NCBI RefSeq assembly: GCF_009671245.1 | Contig: NZ_VTFS01000003.1 | Coordinates: 186,001 to 250,000 of the forward strand | Direction: 5' to 3' | Source: Marinicella rhabdoformis | GTDB lineage: Bacteria; Pseudomonadota; Gammaproteobacteria; Xanthomonadales; Marinicellaceae | Length of the DNA stretch: 64,000 nt | In this document: piece by piece, positions 25,853 through 36,998 of the stretch | How the letters are laid out: each line of letters opens with the position of its first letter | Numbering within the stretch: the first letter of the stretch is position 1 | Position numbers and translations under genes: made by a program | Notes under the pieces: generated by a model | What the model was told of the DNA's origin: nothing | What the model saw: the letters and a program-made list of their open reading frames with translations, nothing else | The model's database searches: none

Positions 25853-28030
25853 ATGATGAAAAGAAACGTTTTGACAAAGAAAATCAACATGGTCATCGCA
25901 GCCAGCGCCTTGGGGTGTTGCTGGGCTCCTGCTTGGTCTGAAGACCGTGCCGTGGAATTAGATGAATTGGTTGTGGTTGCGAGTAAACAGGCTCGACCGA
26001 TTCAAGAAGTGGTGGGGCAAGTCAGCTTGATCAATGCCGCTGACTTAGAGCAAACCCAAAGCTTCGATATCACTGATGCACTGCGCTATGAAAGCAACAT
26101 CCACATGGAAAACGCTGGCAACCGTTTTGGCGCCACCGGCATTAACATACGTGGTATCGGCCAGAACCGCGTCGCTATTGAAGTTGATGGTGTGCCCATT
26201 TCTGATCAGTTTGACATTGGCTCCTATTCACAGGCCAGCGCCTTGTTTCCAGATGTTGCCTTAATTCAGTCTATAGAAATCCTCAATGGACCTGCTTCAA
26301 CACTTTATGGCAGCGACGCACTCGGCGGCGTGGTCAGCATCAGTACATGGGACCCTTTTATCCTTTCTGCCCAAGGCCAAGAAGACAGTTTATATAAGTT
26401 CAAAGCGGCTTATAATGGCAATAACCACGGCAGAAACATCAATGCCACAGGCGCATGGGCGCACAGCAATTCGGCCACATTACTGTCATTCACCCAACAA
26501 GATGGCAAAGGCAAACTGAACCACGATTCAAGTGAAGCTTTTCGAGACATCAGTGATTGGGACCAACAAAACGCCTTGCTCAAGTGGAAACACCATAACA
26601 GCAAAGGCGATGCTTTCACCATAGCTTTTAACGGCCACCAAAAAGAACAATCAGGTGCCTTACAAGCTTTACTCGGCACAGGCCGGTTCAGCAGCACCAC
26701 CGCACTGAACTTCAATGACCAACACAGTCAAAACGGCATCAACATCAGTCAAGACTGGTCATTTGCTGACAGCAGCTTTGATCATGCCCTGCTCAAAGTG
26801 TACGCCAACAACAGCGATTTTGATCAACAGACCCACGAAGAAAGGACCGTCAGGGGCGTGAATAAATCACTCTATCGCCGCTTTGAATTTGAACAAAAAA
26901 CTTTTGGCTTTGAATTCAATTTGCACCAGAACTGGCAAACTGACAACAGCGAGCACCGCCTGATATATGGTGTGACTTATAGCCAAAATGACATCACCGA
27001 ACAGCGCGATGCCACCGAAACCAACCACAGCACGGGCCAAGTGAGCTCAAACTTGCTGGGCGAACAATTTCCACTGCGTGACTTCCCCAAATCTAAAGTG
27101 TCAGAATGGGGTGTGTTTGTTCATGATGAAATTGAATTAAGCGACCGCTGGACTTTAATACCGGCTGTTCGATACGACCATTACCGCATGAGCCCACAAG
27201 AGGATGCTTTATTTATCGGTGAAATTGCATCAGCCAACAGCAGTGACTTCTCGCCTAAGCTGGGTTTGTTATATGACATCACAGACAGCAGCAACCTATA
27301 TTTTCAATACGTCAGAGGTTTCAGGGCGGCACCATTCTCAGATGTGAACATTGCGCTCAACATCCCTTTTTTGAACACCATCGCCATCGCTAATCCTGAC
27401 CTCAAATCCGAAACTTCCGATGGCTTTGAGTTAGGCTATCGCTGGTTTGGTGACGAACAACAGTTTCAAGCCAATTACTTCCACACCGATTACAACGACT
27501 TGATTGAAAGTAAAGCACAGGTGGGTTTTGACCCCGTTTCACAGGCTTTAATTTTCCAGTCTATCAACATTCAGGAAGCGAAAATATACGGTGCAGAATT
27601 AGACTATCAATGGCAGTTTCATCCCCAATGGCAAGCCAAAGTTAACTTCAGTCTCACACGCGGAAAAAACAAACAAACTGACCAGTATCTGAACAGCATT
27701 TCGCCTGCCAAAACCGTAGCTCAGCTGCAGTGGCATGACACAGATCAACGCTGGTTTGCTACTTTGTATGGCAGTCACAGCATGAGAAAAACACGTGTTG
27801 AGGACCCCGACAATGAACTGTTTTTACCACCCAGTTACACCACATTTGATTTGTTACTGTCACACCACTTGAATGACAAATCTACAATCAAAATGGCCAT
27901 CAACAACCTGGCCAACAAGAAATATTGGTTGTGGCAGCAAGTCAGACATTTTGACCAAAATGACCCCGTCATAGAATCACTGTCACAGCCCCAAAGAAAT
28001 GTTTCTTTCACTTTTACACACCAATGGTGA
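25853..28030 (+). CDS. TonB-dependent outer-membrane receptor (haemoglobin/haem-type)
   Basis: 725 residues. Signal peptide (MVIAASALGCCWAPAWS region), then a TonB box-like VELDELVVVASKQ. The plug domain has INIRGIGQNRVAIEVDGVPISDQF and GPASTLYGSDALGGVVS, and a 22-strand-type barrel ends in FTFTHQW with terminal aromatic. The plug most resembles the haemoglobin/transferrin/lactoferrin receptor group, suggesting haem or iron as ligand; a copper receptor of the OprC/NosA kind is the alternative in a denitrification setting. Two FNR-type boxes precede it and nirS follows, so it is probably induced with denitrification, perhaps feeding haem or metal demand. Start chosen at the first ATG; ATG 36 bases later is possible. 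Confidence 0.85.
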   Translation: MMKRNVLTKKINMVIAASALGCCWAPAWSEDRAVELDELVVVASKQARPIQEVVGQVSLINAADLEQTQSFDITDALRYESNIHMENAGNRFGATGINIRGIGQNRVAIEVDGVPISDQFDIGSYSQASALFPDVALIQSIEILNGPASTLYGSDALGGVVSISTWDPFILSAQGQEDSLYKFKAAYNGNNHGRNINATGAWAHSNSATLLSFTQQDGKGKLNHDSSEAFRDISDWDQQNALLKWKHHNSKGDAFTIAFNGHQKEQSGALQALLGTGRFSSTTALNFNDQHSQNGINISQDWSFADSSFDHALLKVYANNSDFDQQTHEERTVRGVNKSLYRRFEFEQKTFGFEFNLHQNWQTDNSEHRLIYGVTYSQNDITEQRDATETNHSTGQVSSNLLGEQFPLRDFPKSKVSEWGVFVHDEIELSDRWTLIPAVRYDHYRMSPQEDALFIGEIASANSSDFSPKLGLLYDITDSSNLYFQYVRGFRAAPFSDVNIALNIPFLNTIAIANPDLKSETSDGFELGYRWFGDEQQFQANYFHTDYNDLIESKAQVGFDPVSQALIFQSINIQEAKIYGAELDYQWQFHPQWQAKVNFSLTRGKNKQTDQYLNSISPAKTVAQLQWHDTDQRWFATLYGSHSMRKTRVEDPDNELFLPPSYTTFDLLLSHHLNDKSTIKMAINNLANKKYWLWQQVRHFDQNDPVIESLSQPQRNVSFTFTHQW

Positions 28031-28036
28031 GGTCAA

Positions 28037-28050
28037 TTGACATACATCAA
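28037..28050. promoter_or_regulatory. FNR/Dnr-type box upstream of nirS
   Basis: TTGACATACATCAA, centred about 96 bases before the nirS ATG and only seven bases after the receptor stop. This gives nirS its own probable NO/anaerobic-responsive promoter. Confidence 0.75.
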
Positions 28051-28064
28051 CGAAACAAACATGA

Positions 28065-30281
<2,217 letters not shown>

Positions 30282-30309
30282 CCCCCCGTTCTTTTAACAA
30301 GGAACAGCT

Positions 30310-30338
30310 GGGCGACTCAATGAGTCGCCCTTTTTTTT
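30310..30338 (+). terminator. Rho-independent terminator after nirS
   Basis: GGGCGACTC-AAT-GAGTCGCCC followed by eight T. Confidence 0.93.
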
Positions 30339-30472
30339 GCTTCGCTCAATTTTCTTTTTGTCATGCCAGTACATTAATTATTGAATCGCCACGCTTTTCA
30401 AAAAACCAACTTATTTTGGCTGTTAGCAGTTCTGGTTTATACTGTTGAATCTTCTACAGGAACCCATAACCC

Positions 30473-32494
30473 ATGAAAATACTGTTATCCATACTGCTGC
30501 TGACATTAAGTTTAAGTACCACCTATGCCAGCGAATCCAATAAATTAGAGTTACTTGATGTATTCAATCTGGAATATGTATCAGACCCCCAAATCTCGCC
30601 GGACGGACAAAAAATCATTTATGTTCGTAACTTCAAAGATGTGATGACAGATAAAAATCACAGTAATTTATGGATTGTAGATTTTGACGGCAAAAACAAC
30701 CGACCTTTAACAACAGGAAACCACAACGCACGATCAGTCAAATGGTCGAACGATGGCAAGAAAATAGTCTATTTATCTAATCATGCAGATGATAAAACCA
30801 AGCTGTACTTGATGTGGATGGACAGCAAACAATCTGTGGCATTAACCAACACAAAATCGGCACCAAGCCAAGTCGCGTGGTCACACGATGACAAGCACTT
30901 GGTGTTCACACAATTTGTCGAAAAAACAAAACCGTCATTGATTAAAATGCCCGCTAAACCGAAAGGTGCCAAGTGGAATAAGCCGCCCGTTTATATTGAT
31001 GACATGAATTACAAAGCCGATGGTCGTGGATTCTTACCCGCTGGTAACCAACAAATATTCATGCTATCAACTGATGGTGGTACACCGCGCCAGCTCACTG
31101 ACACGGCACACAACCACCAATCTCCAGTCTGGGCAGCTGACAAAAAATCGATTTATTTTACCGCTAACCTACATGAAAACCACGAACATGAACCACTGAA
31201 TGCAGAGGTTTATCAGTTGCAACTGGCGGATCTGAGCATCAAAGCACTGACCAAAAGGTTTGGACCAGACAGCAATGCCCAATTATCTCCTGATGGTAAA
31301 AAAATCGCTTATGTCGGTTTTAATGACACTTTCCAAGGCCATTCAATCCGTGAGCTTTATGTCATGAATGCCGATGGTTCTGAACCCAAATCTATATCTC
31401 AACCATTAGATCGCTCTGTACAATCCATGGCTTGGGCGGCTGACTCTAAAGGCCTTTATGTTCAATACACAGACAAAGGTGATGGCAAGTTGGCTTTGAT
31501 TAAACTGTCTGGAAAATCCAAAATTGTGGCAGAAAACTTGGGTGGCTTGTCACTCGGCAGACCGTACAACGCAGCTGCATTTTCTGTTTCCAATAACAAC
31601 CGCATCGCCATGACTCTAGGCGGCACGGAACACCCCGCTGACTTGGCCACAATTCACAACAACAAAACACGCCGCTTGACACAGTTAAATGATGACTTGT
31701 TCAGCTACAAAAAACTCGGCAAGGTTAAGGAAATATGGTGGGAATCGTCTGCTGATCAGCGACAAGTGCAAGGTTGGCTGGTCACACCACCTGATTTTGA
31801 CCCCAGTAAAAAATACCCTTTAATTCTAGAAATCCATGGCGGCCCTTTTGCCAGCTATGGTTCGGTGTTCTCCGCAGAAGTTCAACTCTTTGCCGCTGCA
31901 GGATATGTGGTTTTGTATGCCAACCCAAGAGGCAGTACGGGTTACGGTCAAGAATTTGCTAATTTGATACACCATGACTACCCCAATAACGATTACCATG
32001 ACTTGATGTCGGGTGTTGATAAGGCCATTGCTGAAGGGTACGTGGATGAAGAACAATTGTTTGTCACTGGTGGCAGCGGCGGCGGCGTTTTAACCGCTTG
32101 GATCATCGGTCACACGGATCGCTTCAAGGCCGCAGTGGTGGCTAAACCTGTCATCAATTGGATCAGCTTTGTGTTATACGCTGACAACCCTGGTTTTTTC
32201 TACAAATATTGGTTTCCAAATAAACCCTGGGAAGACACTGAAAACTATTTGAAACGCTCGCCCTTGTCCTATGTGGGTAATGTCACCACACCGACCATGT
32301 TACTCACTGGCGAAGAAGACCACCGCACACCGATGGCAGAAACCGAACAATATTATGCCGCATTGAAACTACAAAAAGTGGAATCAGCCATGGTCAGAAT
32401 ACCTGGAGCTGGGCATGGCATCGCCAACCGCCCCAGCAATTTAGTGGCCAAAGTGTCCAGTATTCTCGCATGGTTTGAAAAATACCGAGACTAA
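30473..32494 (+). CDS. S9-family (acylaminoacyl/prolyl oligopeptidase-type) serine peptidase, exported
   Basis: 673 residues. Signal peptide MKILLSILLLTLSLSTTYA. The N-terminal beta-propeller has WD40-like/TolB-like repeats (SPDGQKIIYVRN, SNDGKKIVYLSN, SPDGKKIAYVG). The C-terminal alpha/beta-hydrolase has ILEIHGGPFASYG, nucleophile VTGGSGGGVLTAW, the Asp region LTGEEDHRTP and His in PGAGHGIANRP. The family removes dipeptides or acylated residues from peptides in the periplasm. It is a single gene between terminators at 30310 and 32561, apparently unconnected to nirS. Confidence 0.9.
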   Translation: MKILLSILLLTLSLSTTYASESNKLELLDVFNLEYVSDPQISPDGQKIIYVRNFKDVMTDKNHSNLWIVDFDGKNNRPLTTGNHNARSVKWSNDGKKIVYLSNHADDKTKLYLMWMDSKQSVALTNTKSAPSQVAWSHDDKHLVFTQFVEKTKPSLIKMPAKPKGAKWNKPPVYIDDMNYKADGRGFLPAGNQQIFMLSTDGGTPRQLTDTAHNHQSPVWAADKKSIYFTANLHENHEHEPLNAEVYQLQLADLSIKALTKRFGPDSNAQLSPDGKKIAYVGFNDTFQGHSIRELYVMNADGSEPKSISQPLDRSVQSMAWAADSKGLYVQYTDKGDGKLALIKLSGKSKIVAENLGGLSLGRPYNAAAFSVSNNNRIAMTLGGTEHPADLATIHNNKTRRLTQLNDDLFSYKKLGKVKEIWWESSADQRQVQGWLVTPPDFDPSKKYPLILEIHGGPFASYGSVFSAEVQLFAAAGYVVLYANPRGSTGYGQEFANLIHHDYPNNDYHDLMSGVDKAIAEGYVDEEQLFVTGGSGGGVLTAWIIGHTDRFKAAVVAKPVINWISFVLYADNPGFFYKYWFPNKPWEDTENYLKRSPLSYVGNVTTPTMLLTGEEDHRTPMAETEQYYAALKLQKVESAMVRIPGAGHGIANRPSNLVAKVSSILAWFEKYRD

Positions 32495-32560
32495 AAACAG
32501 GACAGGAAACCTTTACTTCAAATCCAACCAAGTTATAACTGGCCATACAAATTTAATCAC

Positions 32561-32587
32561 GGCTCCGCTCATTAAGCGGAGCCTTTT
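32561..32587 (+). terminator. Rho-independent terminator after S9 peptidase
   Basis: GGCTCCGCT-CATTA-AGCGGAGCC followed by five T. Confidence 0.9.
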
Positions 32588-32710
32588 TATGTATTCTGGC
32601 TCGCGCTTTAAGCACCCATTGATTTGAGGCTCTTTTTATCATTGCGGGTGTCATCCCTGATTTAAATGTTTGCGCATGAGACCTTAAAATTCTTATTAAA
32701 CTTTATTCTT

Positions 32711-32761
32711 GACAAGTGTAGAGAGTAAGCATATCATGCAGACAATCGACAAATGTAGAGA
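32711..32761. promoter_or_regulatory. Paired operator-like repeats upstream of the BlaI-type gene
   Basis: Two 14-base direct repeats, GACAAGTGTAGAGA (32711-32724) and GACAAATGTAGAGA (32748-32761), 37 bases apart. Each contains GACA-N2-TGTA, one base from the TACA-N2-TGTA dyad bound by BlaI/MecI repressors. The second reaches the ATG region, so binding would also cover the ribosome site. Autoregulation is the natural reading. Confidence 0.65.
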
Positions 32762-32763
32762 AA

Positions 32764-33159
32764 ATGAAATTATCTGAATTTGAACTTACTGTGATGCAGC
32801 TTTTGTGGCAAACAAAACAGGCATCAGCACCTGAATTACATCAGCAAGTGATTGCTCAAAAAGACGTCACCTACTCTACAGTTAAGACCATCATTGATCG
32901 TTTGGAAAAAAAAGGCGCCATCACGCGCAGTGAAAAAATAGGCAAAACCATATTCTATAAAACTGTCGTATCACCTAAAGACATTCAAAAACCGATGTTT
33001 AAATCAATGCTGAATCATTTATTTGGCGGCAACAAAAAACAATTGATGAACCACCTGTTTGATTCACAAGAACTGGATCAAAACGACATTGATTACTTGG
33101 AACAATTGATTCAGAAAAACAAAAAATCAAACAAAAACAACGAGCATAACAATGACTGA
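32764..33159 (+). CDS. BlaI/MecI/CopY-family winged-helix repressor
   Basis: 131 residues. Winged helix with LSEFELTVMQLLWQ, then VTYSTVKTIIDRLEKKGAI as the recognition helix and ITRSEKIGKTIFYKTVV as the wing. A C-terminal helical dimerisation tail carries the site region cleaved in BlaI relatives. Its stop overlaps the following metalloprotease gene by eight bases, the standard blaI-blaR1 pairing. No beta-lactamase gene is adjacent, so the target genes are unknown. Confidence 0.9.
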   Translation: MKLSEFELTVMQLLWQTKQASAPELHQQVIAQKDVTYSTVKTIIDRLEKKGAITRSEKIGKTIFYKTVVSPKDIQKPMFKSMLNHLFGGNKKQLMNHLFDSQELDQNDIDYLEQLIQKNKKSNKNNEHNND

Positions 33160-34438
33160 ATACCTCATCATTAATATAACCATCAGCATATGGGCTTTGT
33201 TGATTCATCATTTCTTACTTACTGATGCACGCCATCAATTCATCATTTTATTGGTTGCCATGGCGAGCTGGCTAATCCCATTTGGTTGGTTTCAGTTCAG
33301 CACCGAAGTCACGGTTTTAACAGCCACTCAAACCATCATTGAACAAATCACACAACCGGTTCACACCTTGACCATCCAGTCCGAATCACATGTTTCATGG
33401 ACACAAATCATGATGGCAATATGCAGCATGGGTATTTGTCTTTTTATCAAAGATTTACTGTCTCTGCGACAACAGCACCATACATTCGAACAACAAGCCC
33501 AAAGCACTGACATTCAGAACGTCTTTACCATCAATGGCTTGAACAATGCCTGTGTTACTGGTTTCAGACCCAGCATCATTTGGATTGATGAAGCCTTGTT
33601 CAATAGTGAAGCCCAAATCAGCATCCTCGCCCATGAGCAGCAGCACATCAGGCAACATGACCCTTACTGGTTGTTGCTGATTACCTTCATTCAACGGCTG
33701 TTTTGGTTCAACCCCATCGTCTGGCTATTGAGCAAAAAATGCCAACACAGCTTGGAAATGCGATGCGATCAGGCCTGTAAAAAACAATTGCCTCAAGGTT
33801 TATACCAAAACCACTTGGCCCAAACCCTACTGAAAATGCAGTCCAAAAACATGCCATTGAGCAACTGGATGGCACAGTCTGGCACCAAGCATTTACAACG
33901 CATTCAACAACTGTCAAAGGAGACAACCATGAAAAAGCACCACAAATACCTACTCGCCCTGAGTTTTACTGCAATCACATTACTTTCAGCTGCCGTTTTG
34001 GCCAATAAAACAATATCGAAAGTAGATCAGAATAATTTTCCAGGAATTGGTGCCAACCAAGTCTACTTAGAATTCAAGTTCAACATAGATGAAAAAGAAA
34101 CACAGGAACTCAGTATTTTGGTAGAGAACGGTACTGAAGGCAGTGTTAAAATAGATGATTACACTTTTTCCTTTACACCACACATAATTAAACAAGCCAC
34201 GGCTTCAAAAGAAAAGCAAAAAACCATGGCCAATAACAAAGCCCAAAATGAAGCTAATGTTCAAATTTATACAGAAATCTCAGTTCACCAAGACAAAAAA
34301 GCAAAAACAGAAATCAGCAACATGTCACTGATGTCACTGTCTAACACATGGGCATCATTTAAAATCAATGACCCAAAGAAAAACGAGGCCATAACAGCTG
34401 AGCTCAGAGCCACAACTCTTAATAACCCAGACGCCTAA
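33152..34438 (+). CDS. BlaR1/MecR1-type M56 membrane metallopeptidase, without penicillin-binding sensor
   Basis: 428 residues. N-terminal membrane helices at about 5-22, 29-47 and 84-100, then the cytoplasmic M56 zinc peptidase with H161-EQQ-H165, preceded by PSIIWIDEALF. A further membrane helix (KYLLALSFTAITLLSAAVLA, about 265-284) is followed by a periplasmic tail of about 140 residues. True BlaR1 carries a serine penicillin-binding domain there; no SxxK/SxN/KTG motifs are seen here, so the signal is probably not a beta-lactam. Partner of the overlapping repressor gene. Confidence 0.88.
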   Translation: MTEYLIINITISIWALLIHHFLLTDARHQFIILLVAMASWLIPFGWFQFSTEVTVLTATQTIIEQITQPVHTLTIQSESHVSWTQIMMAICSMGICLFIKDLLSLRQQHHTFEQQAQSTDIQNVFTINGLNNACVTGFRPSIIWIDEALFNSEAQISILAHEQQHIRQHDPYWLLLITFIQRLFWFNPIVWLLSKKCQHSLEMRCDQACKKQLPQGLYQNHLAQTLLKMQSKNMPLSNWMAQSGTKHLQRIQQLSKETTMKKHHKYLLALSFTAITLLSAAVLANKTISKVDQNNFPGIGANQVYLEFKFNIDEKETQELSILVENGTEGSVKIDDYTFSFTPHIIKQATASKEKQKTMANNKAQNEANVQIYTEISVHQDKKAKTEISNMSLMSLSNTWASFKINDPKKNEAITAELRATTLNNPDA

Positions 34439-34598
34439 GGCAAAATCCATTTGGCTCAACTCAAAGCCTGAAATGAATTCAGGCCTTGAGTATTCGACTA
34501 ATTTGATACAATTCCTGTTGTGTGAAACAACCAGCCCTCCAGTCATATTGTAAGCCAACAACAGACACCTTAGTTTGTATTGCTGAAAACCAAGCCCC

Positions 34599-35546
34599 CT
34601 ACTTCTGCCCTTGCGCCCACAAAGTCCAATGGTCTGGCTGGCCTTTTAAGAAAGTACCAACACGGATTTTGAACCCTGATGTTTCGCTCGCATTGAGGTT
34701 TTTGATGGTGGCAAATGCATTACCCAAGCCAATCGGCTCACCTGCCTGGTTTCTGGCCACCGCCAGTACTCGTGTGTATTTCACCGGATAATCATTTGAA
34801 TTTTTGACATCTCCGATGATTTCAAAGGCGCCGTTTTTCTCATTGACTGAGAAGTCAGTCACTTGTAATAATTCTTGTTTTTGGCTGAATTGATTAGGGG
34901 CACTGGCCAGGGTATTTATTTCTATTGATTCCACACCATCTGGCGATTCAGGTAAAAAAACCAAAACCTCAGTTTCTTCGGTGGGTGCTAAAGTGTGTAA
35001 TGCGGACCAACCGCTTTGTTCTGCCAAACGCTTACCTTCTTTATCGAACAAACTGACGACCACACCAGGGCGGTTCAGCGTTACTTGGTTATCCTGTACT
35101 TGGCTACTATTCTTAACACTGAATATCCAATACAAACCCTTGTTAGCCGTTTCACCCTTAACCTGACTTTTTATCTGTAGTAATTCGGCATAGGGTGTTT
35201 TTGATGCATCAACAGTTTCTGCCACAAATGGTTTCGCCAATGGAACAATGTTTTTTTGATGATCGACCTGTGTGGTTCCATCAGGGAAGTAATGTTCAAC
35301 TGGCGTATTGACTCTCATGTTTTTAAACGCCACCCAAAAAATCACCATCAAAACCACCACAATCAAGGGCAATGAAATCATGATGGCTGACAATTTGGTT
35401 TTACTTTGTTTAATGACCACCGGCTCGCTGTGACGCATCACAGAACCGCAGTATTGACACTCCAATAATTCTGTCGTTTTGTTCTTTGTGACACTCGATG
35501 CCCCACAGGCATTACATTTGATGGTTTGATTATGCTTCATTGTCAT
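34599..35546 (-). CDS. Zinc-ribbon membrane protein with FxLYD-like exterior domain
   Basis: 315 residues. The N-terminal zinc ribbon has CNAC and CQYC pairs (about residues 12-36), followed by one transmembrane helix (SAIMISLPLIVVVLMVIFWVAF, about 53-74) and an extracytoplasmic part. The exterior ends with an Ig-like domain of FxLYD type (LQVTDFSVNEKNGAFEIIGDVKNSN... KYTRVLAVARNQAGEPIG). No enzyme signature. The cytoplasmic zinc ribbon with periplasmic beta-sandwich is a known architecture of unknown role. Single gene, 26 bases upstream (on the minus strand) of nothing obviously related; the D2HGDH-like gene precedes it on the same strand. Confidence 0.7.
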   Translation of the reverse strand: MTMKHNQTIKCNACGASSVTKNKTTELLECQYCGSVMRHSEPVVIKQSKTKLSAIMISLPLIVVVLMVIFWVAFKNMRVNTPVEHYFPDGTTQVDHQKNIVPLAKPFVAETVDASKTPYAELLQIKSQVKGETANKGLYWIFSVKNSSQVQDNQVTLNRPGVVVSLFDKEGKRLAEQSGWSALHTLAPTEETEVLVFLPESPDGVESIEINTLASAPNQFSQKQELLQVTDFSVNEKNGAFEIIGDVKNSNDYPVKYTRVLAVARNQAGEPIGLGNAFATIKNLNASETSGFKIRVGTFLKGQPDHWTLWAQGQK

Positions 35547-35572
35547 AGTATAAAATTTCCGCTAAAAATGTA

Positions 35573-36949
35573 TCAAACGACCTTACCGATATTCAACACA
35601 CCGTTGGGGTCAAACACACGTTTCACATCACCCATCAGCTTGATTTCTTCTGCTGATTTAGAATAAGGCAAAAATGGCTTTTTGATTAAACCAACACCAT
35701 GTTCTGCAGAAATACTCCCTTCAAAAGCTTTTATCAAACCATAAACATGTTGATTTACTTGTTCACATTGGGCCTTGAATTCTTTGGTTTCCATACCTTC
35801 AGGCTTCAATATATTCAAATGTAAATTGCCATCACCAATGTGACCAAACCATATGGTTTCAAAATCTGGGTATTCAGCGGCCAAAACATCCTCAAGCTGT
35901 TGCATGAATGCGGGCACCTGAGAAATTTTAACTGAAATGTCGTTCTTATAAGGTGTGAAGTGTGCAATCGATTCAGAGATGCCTTCACGGTACTGCCACA
36001 ACTGTTGCCCTTGCTCTATGCTTTGGGCAATGATTCCATCAGTCACATGTTCGGCAATCATGCCCTGCTCAAATACGTCCATGGCCGCGGCTTCATTTTC
36101 ATCGAACTCCAACAACACATAAAAAGGATGCAAGTCTTCAAAAGGATTATCAAATTCACGGTGCGCCATGACGCGCTTTAAAGAGCGGTCTGAGAAAAAT
36201 TCGAATGACGACAAAGTTAATGCTGCTCGTGCTTGAGCAAACACCGCCATCACTGCTTCCAAGGATGACAAAGCCAAAAGCATAACGGATTGATTGGGTG
36301 GTTGATTAATCAACTTGATTTCAGCTTCAACCACAATGCCCAATATACCCTCTGAGCCTATCATCAAATGCCTAAAATCCAAACCAGAAGCATTTTTTAC
36401 CAAGCCATTGTTCAGCTTTAAAATCTCACCCGAACCCGTCACCACGGTGAGGCCTAAGACATAATCTCGAGTCAAACCATACCGCAAAACACGAATGCCC
36501 CCAGCATTGGTCGCAATGTTTCCACCGATGTGGCTCGAACCCGATGAGGCAAAGTCTACTGGATAGAACAAATTGTTCTCGGCGGCAAAGTTGTGCAATT
36601 GCTCAGTAATCACTCCTGCGCCAACTGAAACGGTTTGATCTATTTCATTGAAGCCCGAAATGTCATTCAAACGCACCAAAGAAACCACCCATTCACTATT
36701 GGTAGCCACAGCACCCGCGCTGTAACCAGTTCTGCCACCTGATGGCACAATCACAGCACCTGTTTGATTGGCTAACTTGACGATTTCTTGCACTTCCTTG
36801 GCATCATTTGGGAAGAACACCACTGCGGCATTCGGCTCATGGAAACGGGTCCAATCTTGTCCAAACTGGGTCAAGTCATCTGTCTTGTGAGAGCGTGCAA
36901 TGTGTGGAATGTGTTTTTCTAATAAAGAATGCAGTGTTTCGGCGTTCAT
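35573..36949 (-). CDS. FAD-linked 2-hydroxyacid oxidoreductase, probable D-2-hydroxyglutarate dehydrogenase
   Basis: About 458 residues from the ATG at 36949 (a longer frame to 37033 would run into serA's leader). The PCMH-type FAD-binding domain has IVPSGGRTGYSAGAV, DFASSGSSHIGGNIATNAGG and GLTVVTGSGEIL. The C-terminal FAD-oxidase domain has WFGHIGDGNLHLNI (metal-binding His pair) and EHGVGLIKKPFL. GlcD, D-lactate and D-2-hydroxyglutarate dehydrogenases share this fold. The head-to-head arrangement with serA, whose enzyme makes D-2-hydroxyglutarate as a side product, favours D-2-hydroxyglutarate dehydrogenase. That choice is inference from context. Confidence 0.8.
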   Translation of the reverse strand: MNAETLHSLLEKHIPHIARSHKTDDLTQFGQDWTRFHEPNAAVVFFPNDAKEVQEIVKLANQTGAVIVPSGGRTGYSAGAVATNSEWVVSLVRLNDISGFNEIDQTVSVGAGVITEQLHNFAAENNLFYPVDFASSGSSHIGGNIATNAGGIRVLRYGLTRDYVLGLTVVTGSGEILKLNNGLVKNASGLDFRHLMIGSEGILGIVVEAEIKLINQPPNQSVMLLALSSLEAVMAVFAQARAALTLSSFEFFSDRSLKRVMAHREFDNPFEDLHPFYVLLEFDENEAAAMDVFEQGMIAEHVTDGIIAQSIEQGQQLWQYREGISESIAHFTPYKNDISVKISQVPAFMQQLEDVLAAEYPDFETIWFGHIGDGNLHLNILKPEGMETKEFKAQCEQVNQHVYGLIKAFEGSISAEHGVGLIKKPFLPYSKSAEEIKLMGDVKRVFDPNGVLNIGKVV

Positions 36950-36998
36950 ATCTGGTAGAATCCTGAGTTTTATAACGGTCGGAAAAAAGGGCAAGAAT

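Noticed and set aside
32764-34438. Beta-lactam resistance module
   Set aside because: The sensor lacks penicillin-binding motifs and no beta-lactamase gene is adjacent, so resistance cannot be claimed from this pair.
34522-34791. 89-residue plus-strand frame
   Set aside because: Antisense shadow of the zinc-ribbon gene at 34599-35546, without independent support.
36900-36998. Longer serA N-terminus from an upstream start
   Set aside because: The extension runs through the divergent gene's start region and would make SerA longer than the family; the ATG at 36999 gives exactly 410 residues.
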